Source of the DNA: Paenibacillus chondroitinus NBRC 15376
GTDB taxonomy: Bacteria; Bacillota; Bacilli; Paenibacillales; NBRC-103111
Direction of reading: 5' to 3'
NCBI RefSeq assembly: GCF_004000765.1
Contig: NZ_BILW01000052.1
Location: 1-36,668 of the forward strand
Length of the DNA: 36,668 bases
Part shown: positions 24,769 to 32,172 of the stretch, one piece after another
How the letters are laid out: each line of letters opens with the position of its first letter
How positions within the stretch are numbered: the stretch's first letter is position 1
The notes under the pieces: generated by a model
Told to the model about the DNA's origin: nothing
The model's database searches: none
The model's input: the letters and a program-made list of their open reading frames with translations, nothing else
Made by a program: the position numbers and the translations under genes

Positions 24769-24993
24769 TTGAAAGCAGTCACCGAGAAGCTCATCAAGCA
24801 GCATCAACACTATTTGTCTGATAACCCCAGTGAGCTTAAAGATTATGGTTCAATCTATGATCATATGCTTTATTACTTCACAAGCGTGCTAGGAATTGAT
24901 GAGCAGCAAGCTTTGTATACCATACAAGATTTTAAATCGGATCTTTCCTGTGACGTACTTAAAAATATCGTGCAATCCAAGGTGAATTTGTAA
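24769..24993 (+). CDS. Small hypothetical protein of 74 residues
   Basis: A soluble, mostly helical sequence. Phrases are KLIKQHQHYLSDNPSELKDY, DHMLYYFTSVLGIDEQQAL and DVLKNIVQSKVNL. A TTG at 24769 eight bases after GGAGG is the best start; an upstream TTG at 24742 would contain that site. A strong terminator follows. I do not recognise the family, but translation and stop signals support a real gene. Confidence 0.65.
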   Translation: MKAVTEKLIKQHQHYLSDNPSELKDYGSIYDHMLYYFTSVLGIDEQQALYTIQDFKSDLSCDVLKNIVQSKVNL

Positions 24994-25045
24994 ACTCGGG
25001 TTCACATATTTCCGCGGCACGAAAAAGTTTCAGCTACGAAATTCC

Positions 25046-25078
25046 TTCCCTTGAGGTTATGCCTCGAGGGATTTTTTT
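25046..25078 (+). terminator. Terminator of the 74-residue protein gene
   Basis: TCCCTTGAGG pairs with CCTCGAGGGA (one G-T pair) across five bases, followed by seven T. Confidence 0.85.
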
Positions 25079-25108
25079 AATGAAAATAGTTAGAAAGGTG
25101 TGAACTTA

Positions 25109-25768
25109 TTGAACGTTCTTCTATTCGGAGCCACCGGCATGGTAGGGCAATCTGTGCTGCGTGAATGTCTCCTCGATCCTCGGATCAAGAAAGTAGTAAC
25201 AATCGGGCGAAATGCGACTGGCCAGCAGCACCCGAAACTCAGCGAGCTCGTGCATGCGAATTTACTGGATTTATCAGCCTTGGAGGGAGAGCTGTCCGGG
25301 TTTGATGCTTGCTTCTTCTGCCTGGGCGTTTCTTCTGCGGGTATGAGCGAGGAGAAATATACAGCGATAACGTACGATTTAACAATGAGCGTGGCAAAAA
25401 CGTTAGTGAGGTTGAACCCCGCCATGACGTTCACCTATGTGACCGGAGCCGGCACGGATAGCTCTGAGCGAGGGCGCAGCATGTGGGCCCGGGTCAAAGG
25501 CAAAACAGAAAATGACCTGCTCAAGCTGCCTTTTAAAGCGGCGTATATGTTCAGACCTGGAGGCATTCTGCCCCTGCATGGCGTCAGATCCAAAACGAAG
25601 CTGTATCAGGCCGTATATACGGTCATGAAACCTTTTTACCCGCTGCTGGAAAAATGGTTCCCGAATTCGGTCACGACCTCGGAAAAGGTTGGCCGCGCCA
25701 TGATAGAAGCCGCTATTAACGGTTATCCCAAGCCGATCATTGAGAGCAGTGATTTGAATCGTTTCTAA
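25109..25768 (+). CDS. NAD(P)-binding oxidoreductase, atypical SDR (TIP30/NAD-epimerase-like)
   Basis: 219 residues. The N-terminal NVLLFGATGMVGQSVLRECL is the atypical-SDR glycine motif GATGMVG. The central AACFFCLGVSS-like stretch (FDACFFCLGVSS) and TFTYVTGAGTDSS, together with the later FRPGGILP segment, match oxidoreductases related to HTATIP2/TIP30. The usual YxxxK pair is not obvious; a VKGKTEND stretch stands where the active-site helix would be. TTG at 25109 is chosen because AAAGGTG lies at workable spacing; a GTG at 25100 is too close to that site. It is monocistronic with a terminator. The substrate is unknown. Confidence 0.82.
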   Translation: MNVLLFGATGMVGQSVLRECLLDPRIKKVVTIGRNATGQQHPKLSELVHANLLDLSALEGELSGFDACFFCLGVSSAGMSEEKYTAITYDLTMSVAKTLVRLNPAMTFTYVTGAGTDSSERGRSMWARVKGKTENDLLKLPFKAAYMFRPGGILPLHGVRSKTKLYQAVYTVMKPFYPLLEKWFPNSVTTSEKVGRAMIEAAINGYPKPIIESSDLNRF

Positions 25769-25781
25769 CTCATAACGCAAG

Positions 25782-25809
25782 AAAAAGGACTCCTCGCGGA
25801 GTCCTTTTC
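25782..25809 (+). terminator. Terminator of the SDR-like gene
   Basis: AAAAGGACTCC pairs perfectly with GGAGTCCTTTT across a TCGC tetraloop. Confidence 0.9.
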
Positions 25810-26053
25810 GACGGTGACAAATTGATGGTACTTTTGCCTTGAAACCTACTTCGCTCGGTAACTACCTCATCACATTCCTGCAGTTTTTAGCTACATTAAT
25901 GGCCTGCGGCACATCTCCTCGCTTTACGGTAGATTCAACAACAACTTCCCTGGTATTTCGTCTACATTGTATGCGACACAACACCTCTCTGAATCACCGT
26001 CGAAAATTAGTATGTCCGATCTCCGCTATCTTATACAACGCATCTCAAAATGA

Positions 26054-26082
26054 TTGACGAATATATATGCTAAGAATATAAT
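26054..26082 (+). promoter_or_regulatory. Sigma-A promoter of the marR-MFS operon
   Basis: TTGACG (26054-26059), a 17-base spacer and a perfect TATAAT (26077-26082). The ribosome site GAGAGGAGG and the ATG at 26120 follow. Confidence 0.85.
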
Positions 26083-26093
26083 TGCTATAGCAA
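26082..26093. promoter_or_regulatory. Candidate MarR operator
   Basis: TTGCTATAGCAA is a perfect 12-bp palindrome starting on the last base of the -10 box and covering the expected transcription start. Size and position fit autorepression by the MarR protein encoded just downstream. Confidence 0.7.
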
Positions 26094-26119
26094 CTAATTT
26101 TCGAGAGGAGGTTTGTGTT

Positions 26120-26569
26120 ATGCAGATGGATCATTCTCTGGGGTTTATTCTGAATCATGCCGGGCGCCGCATGACACAGCTTTTGGGCTCTCAATTTCAG
26201 CCCTACGATATGACGACGGAACAGTGGGTCGTGCTTCATCGTCTGGCGTGCGAGGACGGGATTACCCAGAAACTGCTCGCTATTCGAGCGGAGAAGGATC
26301 AAACGAATATTACCCGAATCCTCGACCAATTGGAGCGCAAAGGAATGGTTGAACGCCGCGCTAATGAAGCGGATCGCCGTTCCTTTCTGACGTTCATTAC
26401 CGATCAGGGCAGAGCGATGAATGACATTCTCAACCCGATTGAGCAGAAGGTCATCGCTTCACTGCTTAGCGGCTTTACGGAGGAACAGGCTTCCCTGCTC
26501 AAGTCGCTGCTCATTCAAATCACCCAAGAAGCCAATGCACGCATTAAGGAAGTGGAGGAATCACAGTGA
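26120..26569 (+). CDS. MarR family transcriptional regulator
   Basis: 149 residues with the MarR winged helix: LGFILNHAGRRMTQLL opening helix, TEQWVVLHRL, then the recognition region QKLLAIRAEKDQTNITRILDQLERKGMVERRANEADRRSFLTFITDQG, which includes the DxR wing. A dimer helix closes the protein. The ATG at 26120 follows GAGAGGAGG. Its stop overlaps the GTG start of the MFS transporter gene, so the two are cotranslated. A palindromic operator lies over the promoter, so autorepression relieved by a transported compound is the likely scheme. Confidence 0.92.
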   Translation: MQMDHSLGFILNHAGRRMTQLLGSQFQPYDMTTEQWVVLHRLACEDGITQKLLAIRAEKDQTNITRILDQLERKGMVERRANEADRRSFLTFITDQGRAMNDILNPIEQKVIASLLSGFTEEQASLLKSLLIQITQEANARIKEVEESQ

Positions 26570-27771
26570 GTACCGAGACCGATCAGAAATTGTGGAATCG
26601 CGATTTTGTTGCTGTATGTCTCAGCAGCTTTTTTTTATTCATGACGTTTTATATTCTAGCCGTAACATTGCCTATCTTTGTCACTGATACATTGCATGCC
26701 GGGCAGCAGCAAATTGGCCTGGTGATGACAATCTTTATTATCTCAACCGTTATTTTACGTCCGTTAACCGGCAAGTGGATGGATGAATGGAATCGGAAGA
26801 AAATCATCACCTTCGCCCTTGCCTTGTTTATGATCTGCACCGCGATGTATCCTTTTATCCACCAGTACGGTGTCTTGCTAGGCGTACGGTTCCTGCATGG
26901 CATCGGCTTTGGTATGGCTACCACAGCCGCGGGCGCTGTAGCCATTGATCTTGTGCCTGATCGCCGCAAGGGTGAAGGCATCGGCTATTTCAGCCTGTTC
27001 ATGAGCTTGGCCATGGTTGTCGGACCGTTTCTCGGTTTAACCATTATGCAATCTAACAATAATGCGCTGTTATTTGGCGTCTGTATCGTGTTCGCCGTTC
27101 TATCCCTTCTATTCGGGTTATCCCTCCGCATTCCGCAGCGCGTTGTGCAGGCATCCGTGAAACCGGAAAAGGGCTGGAGAAAATTCATCGAGCCGCGGGC
27201 GATCCCGATTTCCCTGACAGGCAGCGTGCTCGCTTTCTCCTATGGGGCCATCACAACGTTTCTGTCCGTTTACGCCAAAGCGAACGGATTGGAGAAATAC
27301 GCCAGCTACTTCTTCATGGTCTTCGCTTTGATGATTGTCATTTCCAGACCGTTTACCGGCAAATGGTTCGATCGTTCAGGACCTAACGGCTTGGTTTACC
27401 CAGGCGTTGTTTTGTTCACGTTGGGGATGATTGGCCTCAGCCTGACATCGTCCCCCGTGCCCTTTTTAGTGGCCGGCGGACTGCTGGGACTTGGGTTCGG
27501 CGCCATGCTTCCGAGCTTTCAGACCATCGCGATTCAGGCGGCGCCCGCTCACCGTAGAGGACTTGCCACCGGCACGTATTTCTTGCTCTTCGATACCGGC
27601 TATGGGATCGGTTCGTACGTGCTTGGCCTCGTCGCCTCCAAAACCGACTATCATACGATGTACTTCGTGGCAGGCATCGTTGTTGCATGTTCGTCACTGT
27701 TGTATTACGGCCTGCATCACCGGAAATCGAGTGTCGCCCTGAAGTCCGGTACAGCGGCTTCTATGAAATAA
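26566..27771 (+). CDS. MFS transporter (drug-efflux type)
   Basis: 401 residues with twelve predicted membrane helices. The loop between helices 2 and 3 carries RPLTGKWMDEWNRKKI, the MFS motif A region, and its second-half counterpart is SRPFTGKWFDRSGPNGL. The helix-4/5 stretch GIGFGMATTAAGAVAIDLVPDRRKGEGIGY resembles sugar and drug antiporters of the YfcJ/AraJ or SetAB kind. GTG at 26566 overlaps the marR stop; AGGAA precedes it. The cargo is unknown, but marR-MFS pairs usually export toxic compounds. Confidence 0.9.
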   Translation: MSTETDQKLWNRDFVAVCLSSFFLFMTFYILAVTLPIFVTDTLHAGQQQIGLVMTIFIISTVILRPLTGKWMDEWNRKKIITFALALFMICTAMYPFIHQYGVLLGVRFLHGIGFGMATTAAGAVAIDLVPDRRKGEGIGYFSLFMSLAMVVGPFLGLTIMQSNNNALLFGVCIVFAVLSLLFGLSLRIPQRVVQASVKPEKGWRKFIEPRAIPISLTGSVLAFSYGAITTFLSVYAKANGLEKYASYFFMVFALMIVISRPFTGKWFDRSGPNGLVYPGVVLFTLGMIGLSLTSSPVPFLVAGGLLGLGFGAMLPSFQTIAIQAAPAHRRGLATGTYFLLFDTGYGIGSYVLGLVASKTDYHTMYFVAGIVVACSSLLYYGLHHRKSSVALKSGTAASMK

Positions 27772-27773
27772 AC

Positions 27774-27826
27774 AAACGCCGTTTCTCACTAACACTTTTG
27801 AGTGGTAGAGAGGGACGGCGTTTTTA
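27774..27826 (+). terminator. Terminator of the marR-MFS operon
   Basis: AAACGCCGT pairs with ACGGCGTTT across a long, partly paired interior, followed by TT and ATC, directly after the stop. Confidence 0.75.
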
Positions 27827-27859
27827 TCATTTTCACAGGAATTTAACTGGGAATAGCAA

Positions 27860-27888
27860 TTGACATTGAATTAACGGAATGATATAAA
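27860..27888 (+). promoter_or_regulatory. Sigma-A promoter of htpG
   Basis: A perfect TTGACA (27860-27865), a 17-base spacer and TATAAA (27883-27888). A CIRCE operator begins ten bases downstream, at the expected transcription start. Confidence 0.85.
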
Positions 27889-27897
27889 AATAATGTG

Positions 27898-27923
27898 TAG
27901 CACTCAAGCAGAGAGAGTGCTAA
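27898..27923. promoter_or_regulatory. CIRCE element (HrcA operator) upstream of htpG
   Basis: TAGCACTC, a nine-base spacer and GAGTGCTAA. This matches the CIRCE consensus TTAGCACTC-N9-GAGTGCTAA in 17 of 18 positions, the only change being the first base of the left arm (G at 27897). It lies directly behind a strong sigma-A promoter, the usual place for HrcA repression. Confidence 0.92.
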
Positions 27924-27961
27924 TATTGAACTATTGGTACATATCGAAAGGAGATTTATCC

Positions 27962-29839
27962 GTGGAAAAGAAACAGTTTCAGGCTGAGTCCAAAAGACTA
28001 TTAGAAATGATGATTAACTCCATTTACACGCAAAGAGAAATCTTCTTAAGAGAGCTCATCTCCAATTCCAGCGATGCCATTGATAAAATTTACTACAAAG
28101 CACTTACAGACGACTCATTGGTATTTGACAAAGACAGTTACTTTATTAAAGTCATTGCAGACAAAACGAACAGAACGTTAACAATCCGCGATACCGGTAT
28201 CGGGATGACGAAAGAAGATTTGGAGAACAATTTAGGGATCATTGCGAAAAGCGGTTCTCTTGCGTTCAAAAAAGAAAACGAAGCCAAAGACGGCCACAAT
28301 ATCATCGGCCAATTCGGCGTAGGCTTCTACTCCGCGTTCATGGTAGCGGATGTTGTTACGGTGACAAGTAAAGCGCTTGGCAGCGACACAGCTTACAAAT
28401 GGGAGTCCACTGGCGCTGATGGGTATACGATCGAAACAGCCGAGAAAGATTCCGTTGGTACAGAAATCGTACTGCAAATCAAAGCGAATACCGAAGATGA
28501 CAACTATGACGAATATTTGGACGAGTACCGCCTGAAAGCGATCATCAAAAAATATTCCGACTTCATTCGTTATCCGATCAAAATGGACGTTGCCGGCAAA
28601 AGACCCAAAGAAGGCACGGAAAATGAATTCGAAGATTATCAAGAAGAGCAGCAGCTTAACAGCATGGTGCCTATCTGGAGAAAAAATAAAAGCGAACTAA
28701 CGCCTGAGGATTATGAGAAGTTCTATCATGAGAAGCATTACGGCTTCGATAAGCCGCTTAAGCATATTCATGTTAGCGCGGACGGGGCAGTTGTTTACCA
28801 AGCGATCCTTTTTGTTCCGGAAAGCATGCCTTTCGACTACTATTCCAAGGAATATGAAAAAGGTTTGGAGCTATACGCCAACGGCGTTTTGATCATGAAT
28901 AAATGTGCGGACCTGCTGCCTGACTATTTCAGCTTCGTGAAAGGGATGGTCGATTCCGAAAGCTTGTCTCTGAACATTTCCAGAGAGATGCTGCAGCATG
29001 ATCGTCAATTAAAGCTGATTGCCAAAAACATTCAGAGCAAAATAAAAGGCCAACTTCAATCCATGCTGAAGGATGAGAGAGAGAAATACGAAACCTTCTA
29101 CAAAGCGTTTGGCCGTCAGCTCAAATTCGGCGTCTACAGCGATTACGGCACCCATAAAGACGTTCTGCAGGACCTGTTGATGTTCCACTCCTCCAAGGAG
29201 AAAAAGCTCGTTACACTTGACGAGTACATCGCGAGAATGCCGGAAGATCAGAAGTACATCTACTATGCATCCGGGGAGTCCATGGAGCGCATCGATAAGC
29301 TTCCACAAACGGAGCTTGTTACGGATAAAGGCTATGAAATCTTGTATTTCACCGACGATATCGACGAGTTCGCTATCAAAATGATCATGACTTACAAGGA
29401 AAAAGAATTCAAATCGGTTTCCAGTGGCGATCTAGGCATTGAAGCGGATGATAAATCCGAAACTGAAGCGGAAACCAACGATAACAAAGAGCTTTTCGAA
29501 TACATGACCAGCTTATTGTCCGGTAAAGTTACGAACGTCAAGGCATCCAAGCGACTTAAAAAGCATCCGGTTTGCCTGTCTACAGACGGTGACGTGACCA
29601 TCGAGATGGAAAAAATCTTGAATGCGATGCCGAATAATCCGAATGTGAAAGCCGAAAAAGTGCTTGAAATCAACATGAACCATGAAGTATTCGGCTCGTT
29701 GAAGGATGCTTTCGAAAAAGATAAAGAGAAGCTGAACCTTTACACAGCCCTCTTGTACAACCAGGCTCTCCTCATCGAAGGCTTGCCGCTTCAAGATCCG
29801 GTCGAGTTCACGAATGATATCTGTAAAATCATGGTGTAA
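27962..29839 (+). CDS. htpG: Molecular chaperone HtpG (Hsp90)
   Basis: A cytoplasmic Hsp90 ATPase chaperone of 625 residues. The GHKL ATP site is complete: ELISNSSDAIDKI with the catalytic Glu and Asn, DTGIGMTKEDLENNLG, and GQFGVGFYSAFMVAD (the G2 box and lid end). The middle domain has YANGVLIMNKC and LNISREMLQ with the catalytic-loop Arg; the C-terminal dimerisation domain closes the protein. GTG at 27962 follows AAAGGAG; the earlier frame runs through the CIRCE site. Control is by sigma-A promoter plus CIRCE, so HrcA is the expected repressor. It is a single-gene unit. Confidence 0.96.
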   Translation: MEKKQFQAESKRLLEMMINSIYTQREIFLRELISNSSDAIDKIYYKALTDDSLVFDKDSYFIKVIADKTNRTLTIRDTGIGMTKEDLENNLGIIAKSGSLAFKKENEAKDGHNIIGQFGVGFYSAFMVADVVTVTSKALGSDTAYKWESTGADGYTIETAEKDSVGTEIVLQIKANTEDDNYDEYLDEYRLKAIIKKYSDFIRYPIKMDVAGKRPKEGTENEFEDYQEEQQLNSMVPIWRKNKSELTPEDYEKFYHEKHYGFDKPLKHIHVSADGAVVYQAILFVPESMPFDYYSKEYEKGLELYANGVLIMNKCADLLPDYFSFVKGMVDSESLSLNISREMLQHDRQLKLIAKNIQSKIKGQLQSMLKDEREKYETFYKAFGRQLKFGVYSDYGTHKDVLQDLLMFHSSKEKKLVTLDEYIARMPEDQKYIYYASGESMERIDKLPQTELVTDKGYEILYFTDDIDEFAIKMIMTYKEKEFKSVSSGDLGIEADDKSETEAETNDNKELFEYMTSLLSGKVTNVKASKRLKKHPVCLSTDGDVTIEMEKILNAMPNNPNVKAEKVLEINMNHEVFGSLKDAFEKDKEKLNLYTALLYNQALLIEGLPLQDPVEFTNDICKIMV

Positions 29840-29848
29840 ATCCATAAT

Positions 29849-29888
29849 CAAGAGCACTGCCGCCGCTATGGCTGCAGTGCTCTTTCTT
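29849..29888. terminator. Terminator after htpG, probably bidirectional
   Basis: AAGAGCACTGC pairs perfectly with GCAGTGCTCTT around a partly paired loop, with TTCTTG after it on the plus strand. It also lies at the end of the minus-strand small ORF. Confidence 0.85.
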
Positions 29889-29892
29889 GTCA

Positions 29893-30075
29893 TCAGGAAT
29901 GCTCATCAATCCTAATCATCGGCTGCGCGGCTCTATCCTCACTCCGATTATTTACCTCCATATTCGAATATACATAAGCCAATAATCGATCTTGATCAAT
30001 TCCTAACGAATTGGCTACCTTCATAATATCTAATTCATAAGAAAAGCCTGGAATTTGATTGGATTTGACGGACAT
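29893..30075 (-). CDS. Possible small protein of 60 residues, divergent to the riboswitch
   Basis: The frame from the ATG at 30075 encodes a soluble peptide (GFSYELDIMKVANSLGIDQD, LLAYVYSNMEV, acidic end). A GAAGGATGG stretch 11-18 bases upstream is a weak ribosome site. A longer frame to a GTG at 30153 would overlap the riboswitch on the other strand and has no site. I do not recognise it. It ends at the htpG terminator. It may be real, but this is one of the less certain calls. Confidence 0.45.
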   Translation of the reverse strand: MSVKSNQIPGFSYELDIMKVANSLGIDQDRLLAYVYSNMEVNNRSEDRAAQPMIRIDEHS

Positions 30076-30140
30076 ATGCTTCAACCATCCTTCGAATAGA
30101 TGTAATAATTGGAAATAATGTGATATAGTTTTCTTACAAG

Positions 30141-30267
30141 CATTAATCGGCACGACAAAGGCAAAACCACTGAAAAGTGGTGACGCAAAGCTATAGGGAC
30201 TAATTTGGCTTGATTTACATGTCCAAAATGTCAGCCAGCTGCCAAGACCGCCTCCGTCCGATTAATG
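30141..30267 (+). ncRNA. c-di-GMP-I (GEMM-I) riboswitch
   Basis: The aptamer core is clear: GGCAAAACCACT, a GAAA tetraloop, AGTGG, then TGACGCAAAGC, a TATAGGGACTAA stretch, a second stem-loop, and CAGCCAGCTGCC. A perfect 10-bp closing stem joins CATTAATCGG (30141-30150) and CCGATTAATG (30258-30267). The next gene on the strand is the 62-residue ORF at 30296. No terminator lies between aptamer and start codon. CCTCC at 30251-30255, inside the aptamer's 3' side, could pair with the GGAGG ribosome site at 30280-30284, so control of translation is possible but unproven. Confidence 0.9.
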
Positions 30268-30295
30268 TAGAAATGACTAGGAGGAGCTGATAAGG

Positions 30296-30484
30296 ATGGA
30301 GAAGATTGTGTTGAATGGGAACATGAGCTTGGATGTGGAAAACTTGATTGCTAACCTGCATCTACCGGAGAGTGATATTTTGAACATGTTCTCCTTTAAG
30401 TTTAATAACAACCTGCTTACCCCCGAGGAATCAATTCGGTTTATTCAATTTCTTAGGAGTGAACTGGACAAACGTACCCAATAA
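30296..30484 (+). CDS. Orphan 62-residue protein under c-di-GMP riboswitch control
   Basis: A small soluble acidic protein with no membrane segment or signal peptide. The N-terminal half is MEKIVLNGNMSLDVENLIAN and LHLPESDILNMF; the second half has an amphipathic helix TPEESIRFIQFLRSELDKR. AGGAGG lies 11 bases before the ATG at 30296. It is the only gene between the c-di-GMP riboswitch and a terminator at 30597, so it is the riboswitch target. I do not recognise the family. Roles in surface life, motility or sporulation would fit c-di-GMP control, but nothing in the sequence says which. Confidence 0.75.
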   Translation: MEKIVLNGNMSLDVENLIANLHLPESDILNMFSFKFNNNLLTPEESIRFIQFLRSELDKRTQ

Positions 30485-30790
30485 CAGAATTATGCACGAA
30501 CGCCCACAAAAATGCAGTCGGTTGGTGTCTATAGAATTATTTTTTTTAAAATCGAAGGAAATCGCGTCATGATAGCTTTTTAAGAATAAACATAGCAAAA
30601 AGACAACGGGAATCCCGCTGTCTTTTTCTTATTTTTTGTCAGATTTAAGGTTTAAAGTTTAGTGAATTGAAACATTTTTTATACATGCTCATTCAATATG
30701 CTAGTATCCAAGAATTTGCAAATAATCGACATATACTATACTAGATTACTAGATTAATCCTTGAACTGAGGATAGAAAGGGAGAATGACG
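30485..30790. other. Intergenic region between the riboswitch unit and the DUF4183 gene
   Basis: About 300 bases. It holds roughly 110 bases of untranslated tail of the riboswitch transcript, the terminator at 30597, and an AT-rich stretch before the DUF4183 gene. CATATACTA at about 30730 resembles the -10 pattern CATANNNTA of mother-cell sporulation sigma factors, but no matching -35 box is seen. Confidence 0.4.
30597..30630 (+). terminator. Terminator of the riboswitch-controlled unit
   Basis: AAAAAGACA and ACGGG pair with CCCGC and TGTCTTTTT (one A-C mismatch between the two parts), with an AAT loop and a T run. Confidence 0.85.
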
Positions 30791-31213
30791 ATGAGTTCAG
30801 GCTTGATTACCCTGCATTTGACTGCAATCAGCACGGTTTCGGGGACCATTACTACAACGACCACCACGACCATTACGCCGCTGGTCAAACGCTTCACAGC
30901 CACTGTCGTCATAGGCAACATTCTCTCTGGTGTAACCACCATTCCCTCCACCAGCTTCAAGGATGATTCCGGCGCGAATTTGCCCGCTAATGGTCTTACC
31001 GTTCCAGGCAGTAATGGATACTACAATGTATTCGTGAATGGCACTCTCATCGCAGGAGGTCTCACAACGCTAACAACGGCCAGTCTGGCTATTAACAACG
31101 CCCTTACGATTGGAGTTACAGTCGTCTTAGAGACGCTCTCCTTTACGGCTACCTCGTCTTCTACTTCAACAACAAATAATTTAGTAGTCACTACTGTTAT
31201 TCAATCTATTTAA
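30791..31213 (+). CDS. DUF4183 domain-containing Thr-rich protein
   Basis: 140 residues, very rich in Thr, Ser, Ile and Val. The N-terminal stretch is a Thr run (TITTTTTTTITP) followed by VKRFTATVV; the DUF4183 core has TIPSTSFKDDSGANLP, NGYYNVFVNGTLI and a TLTTASLAIN-like strand series. DUF4183 proteins are widespread in spore-forming Bacillales, often in several copies near spore-surface or collagen-like proteins. No signal peptide is present, which suits a protein made in the mother cell and deposited on the spore. The ATG at 30791 has GGGAGA seven bases upstream; the ATG at 30785 is too close to it. Confidence 0.82.
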   Translation: MSSGLITLHLTAISTVSGTITTTTTTTITPLVKRFTATVVIGNILSGVTTIPSTSFKDDSGANLPANGLTVPGSNGYYNVFVNGTLIAGGLTTLTTASLAINNALTIGVTVVLETLSFTATSSSTSTTNNLVVTTVIQSI

Positions 31214-31219
31214 CAAATA

Positions 31220-31266
31220 AAAGCCGATCTGAAGACGTTCAATCGAACGAATCAGAACCGGCTTTC
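31220..31266. terminator. Bidirectional terminator between DUF4183 gene and nrdR
   Basis: AAAGCCG, TCTGA and ACGTTC on the left pair with GAACG, TCAGA and CGGCTTT on the right, a long stem around an AATC loop, flanked by A and T runs. Confidence 0.88.
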
Positions 31267-31267
31267 T

Positions 31268-31747
31268 TTATTTGTCCCGGAGTAGGCCGGGATCATGCTT
31301 TCCCAATATTTGCGTTAACTCTTTGAGGAACATGTTAATGTCCTTGAATTGCCGGTAAACGGAGGCGAAGCGAATGTAAGCCACTTCATCGACTGGGTAC
31401 AATTGCTCCATGACGATTTCGCCAATGCCTAAACTGTCTACTTCCGCATGAGCCGTCGTGCGAAGCTGCATCTCAACTTCGGATACGAGCATCTCGAGTC
31501 TCTCCATGGACACCGGACGCTTCTCACAAGCGCGTATTAAGCCTCTTAAAATTTTCTCACGACTAAATTCTTCCCTGCTGCCATCTTTTTTAATCACAAT
31601 AAGCGGAGTTTCTTCCACCATCTCAAAGGTGGTGAATCTTCGGGCGCATTTCTCACATTCCCGGCGACGGCGGATCGATTTGTTCTCATTAGCTGAACGT
31701 GAGTCAAGCACTTTCGTACCGGAATAATCACAGAACGGACACTTCAT
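31268..31747 (-). CDS. nrdR: Transcriptional repressor NrdR
   Basis: A repressor of ribonucleotide reductase genes that senses ATP/dATP, 159 residues. The N-terminal zinc ribbon has C3-x2-C6 and C31-x2-C34 with the R-rich linker SIRRRRECEKC; RRFTTFEMVE follows. The ATP-cone domain spans about residues 49-139 (LIVIKKDGSREEFSREKILRGL, then the DEVAYIRFASVYRQFKDI end). Length matches the family. GAAAGGAGAG lies before the ATG at 31747. Its expected targets (nrd operons) are elsewhere. Confidence 0.96.
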   Translation of the reverse strand: MKCPFCDYSGTKVLDSRSANENKSIRRRRECEKCARRFTTFEMVEETPLIVIKKDGSREEFSREKILRGLIRACEKRPVSMERLEMLVSEVEMQLRTTAHAEVDSLGIGEIVMEQLYPVDEVAYIRFASVYRQFKDINMFLKELTQILGKHDPGLLRDK

Positions 31748-31800
31748 TCGCTATCTCTCCTTTCTCTTCTATCTGATGGATTACCATATGTTACATGTCA

Positions 31801-31829
31801 TGAACAATGAAGAAGTGCGCACAATACTA
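31801..31829 (+). promoter_or_regulatory. Candidate sigma-G promoter of the SASP gene
   Basis: TGAACA and AATACTA are separated by 16 bases, close to the forespore sigma-G pattern (TGAATA and CATACTA). It sits about 30 bases before the ribosome site of the SASP gene. Confidence 0.55.
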
Positions 31830-31857
31830 GTACCAACCGACAAGGAGGTGAACAGAC

Positions 31858-32073
31858 ATGAGCGCAGGAAACAGCAACACACTAGTTGTTCCTCAAGCTA
31901 ACGCAGCGTTGGATCAGTTGAAATACGAAGTAGCCCAAGAACTTGGTATCTCTATCCCACAAGATGGATACTACGGTAACATGGCTACTCGTGACACTGG
32001 TGCCATCGGTGGTCACATTACTCGTCGCCTGGTGCAAATCGCAGAACAATCTTTGGCTGGTCAATTCAAGTAA
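31858..32073 (+). CDS. Alpha/beta-type small acid-soluble spore protein
   Basis: 71 residues; these proteins coat and protect DNA in the dormant spore and are degraded by the GPR protease at germination. The family marks are VVPQANAALDQLKYEVAQELGI, where the GPR cleavage site lies at the Glu-Val bond, and GNMATRDTGAIGGHITRRLV with the conserved GxxGG-type DNA-binding part, then AEQSLAGQ. AAGGAGGTGAACAGAC precedes the ATG. It is a single-gene unit with a strong terminator and a sigma-G-like promoter. Confidence 0.95.
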   Translation: MSAGNSNTLVVPQANAALDQLKYEVAQELGISIPQDGYYGNMATRDTGAIGGHITRRLVQIAEQSLAGQFK

Positions 32074-32107
32074 TCTTGAGTAGAAGTAGCCGCTGAATCT
32101 GCAAACG

Positions 32108-32160
32108 GGAAGCATTGGACTTTAAGCCCCCACAAAGGAGCTAGTCCAATGCTTCTTTGT
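32108..32160 (+). terminator. Terminator of the SASP gene
   Basis: A perfect 13-bp stem GAAGCATTGGACT/AGTCCAATGCTTC encloses a 21-base loop, followed by TTTGTT. Confidence 0.85.
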
Positions 32161-32172
32161 TATGTAAAGTCA

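Noticed and set aside
30076..30153. A longer start for the minus-strand small ORF at 29893
   Set aside because: The extension runs into the riboswitch aptamer on the opposite strand and has no ribosome site before the GTG.
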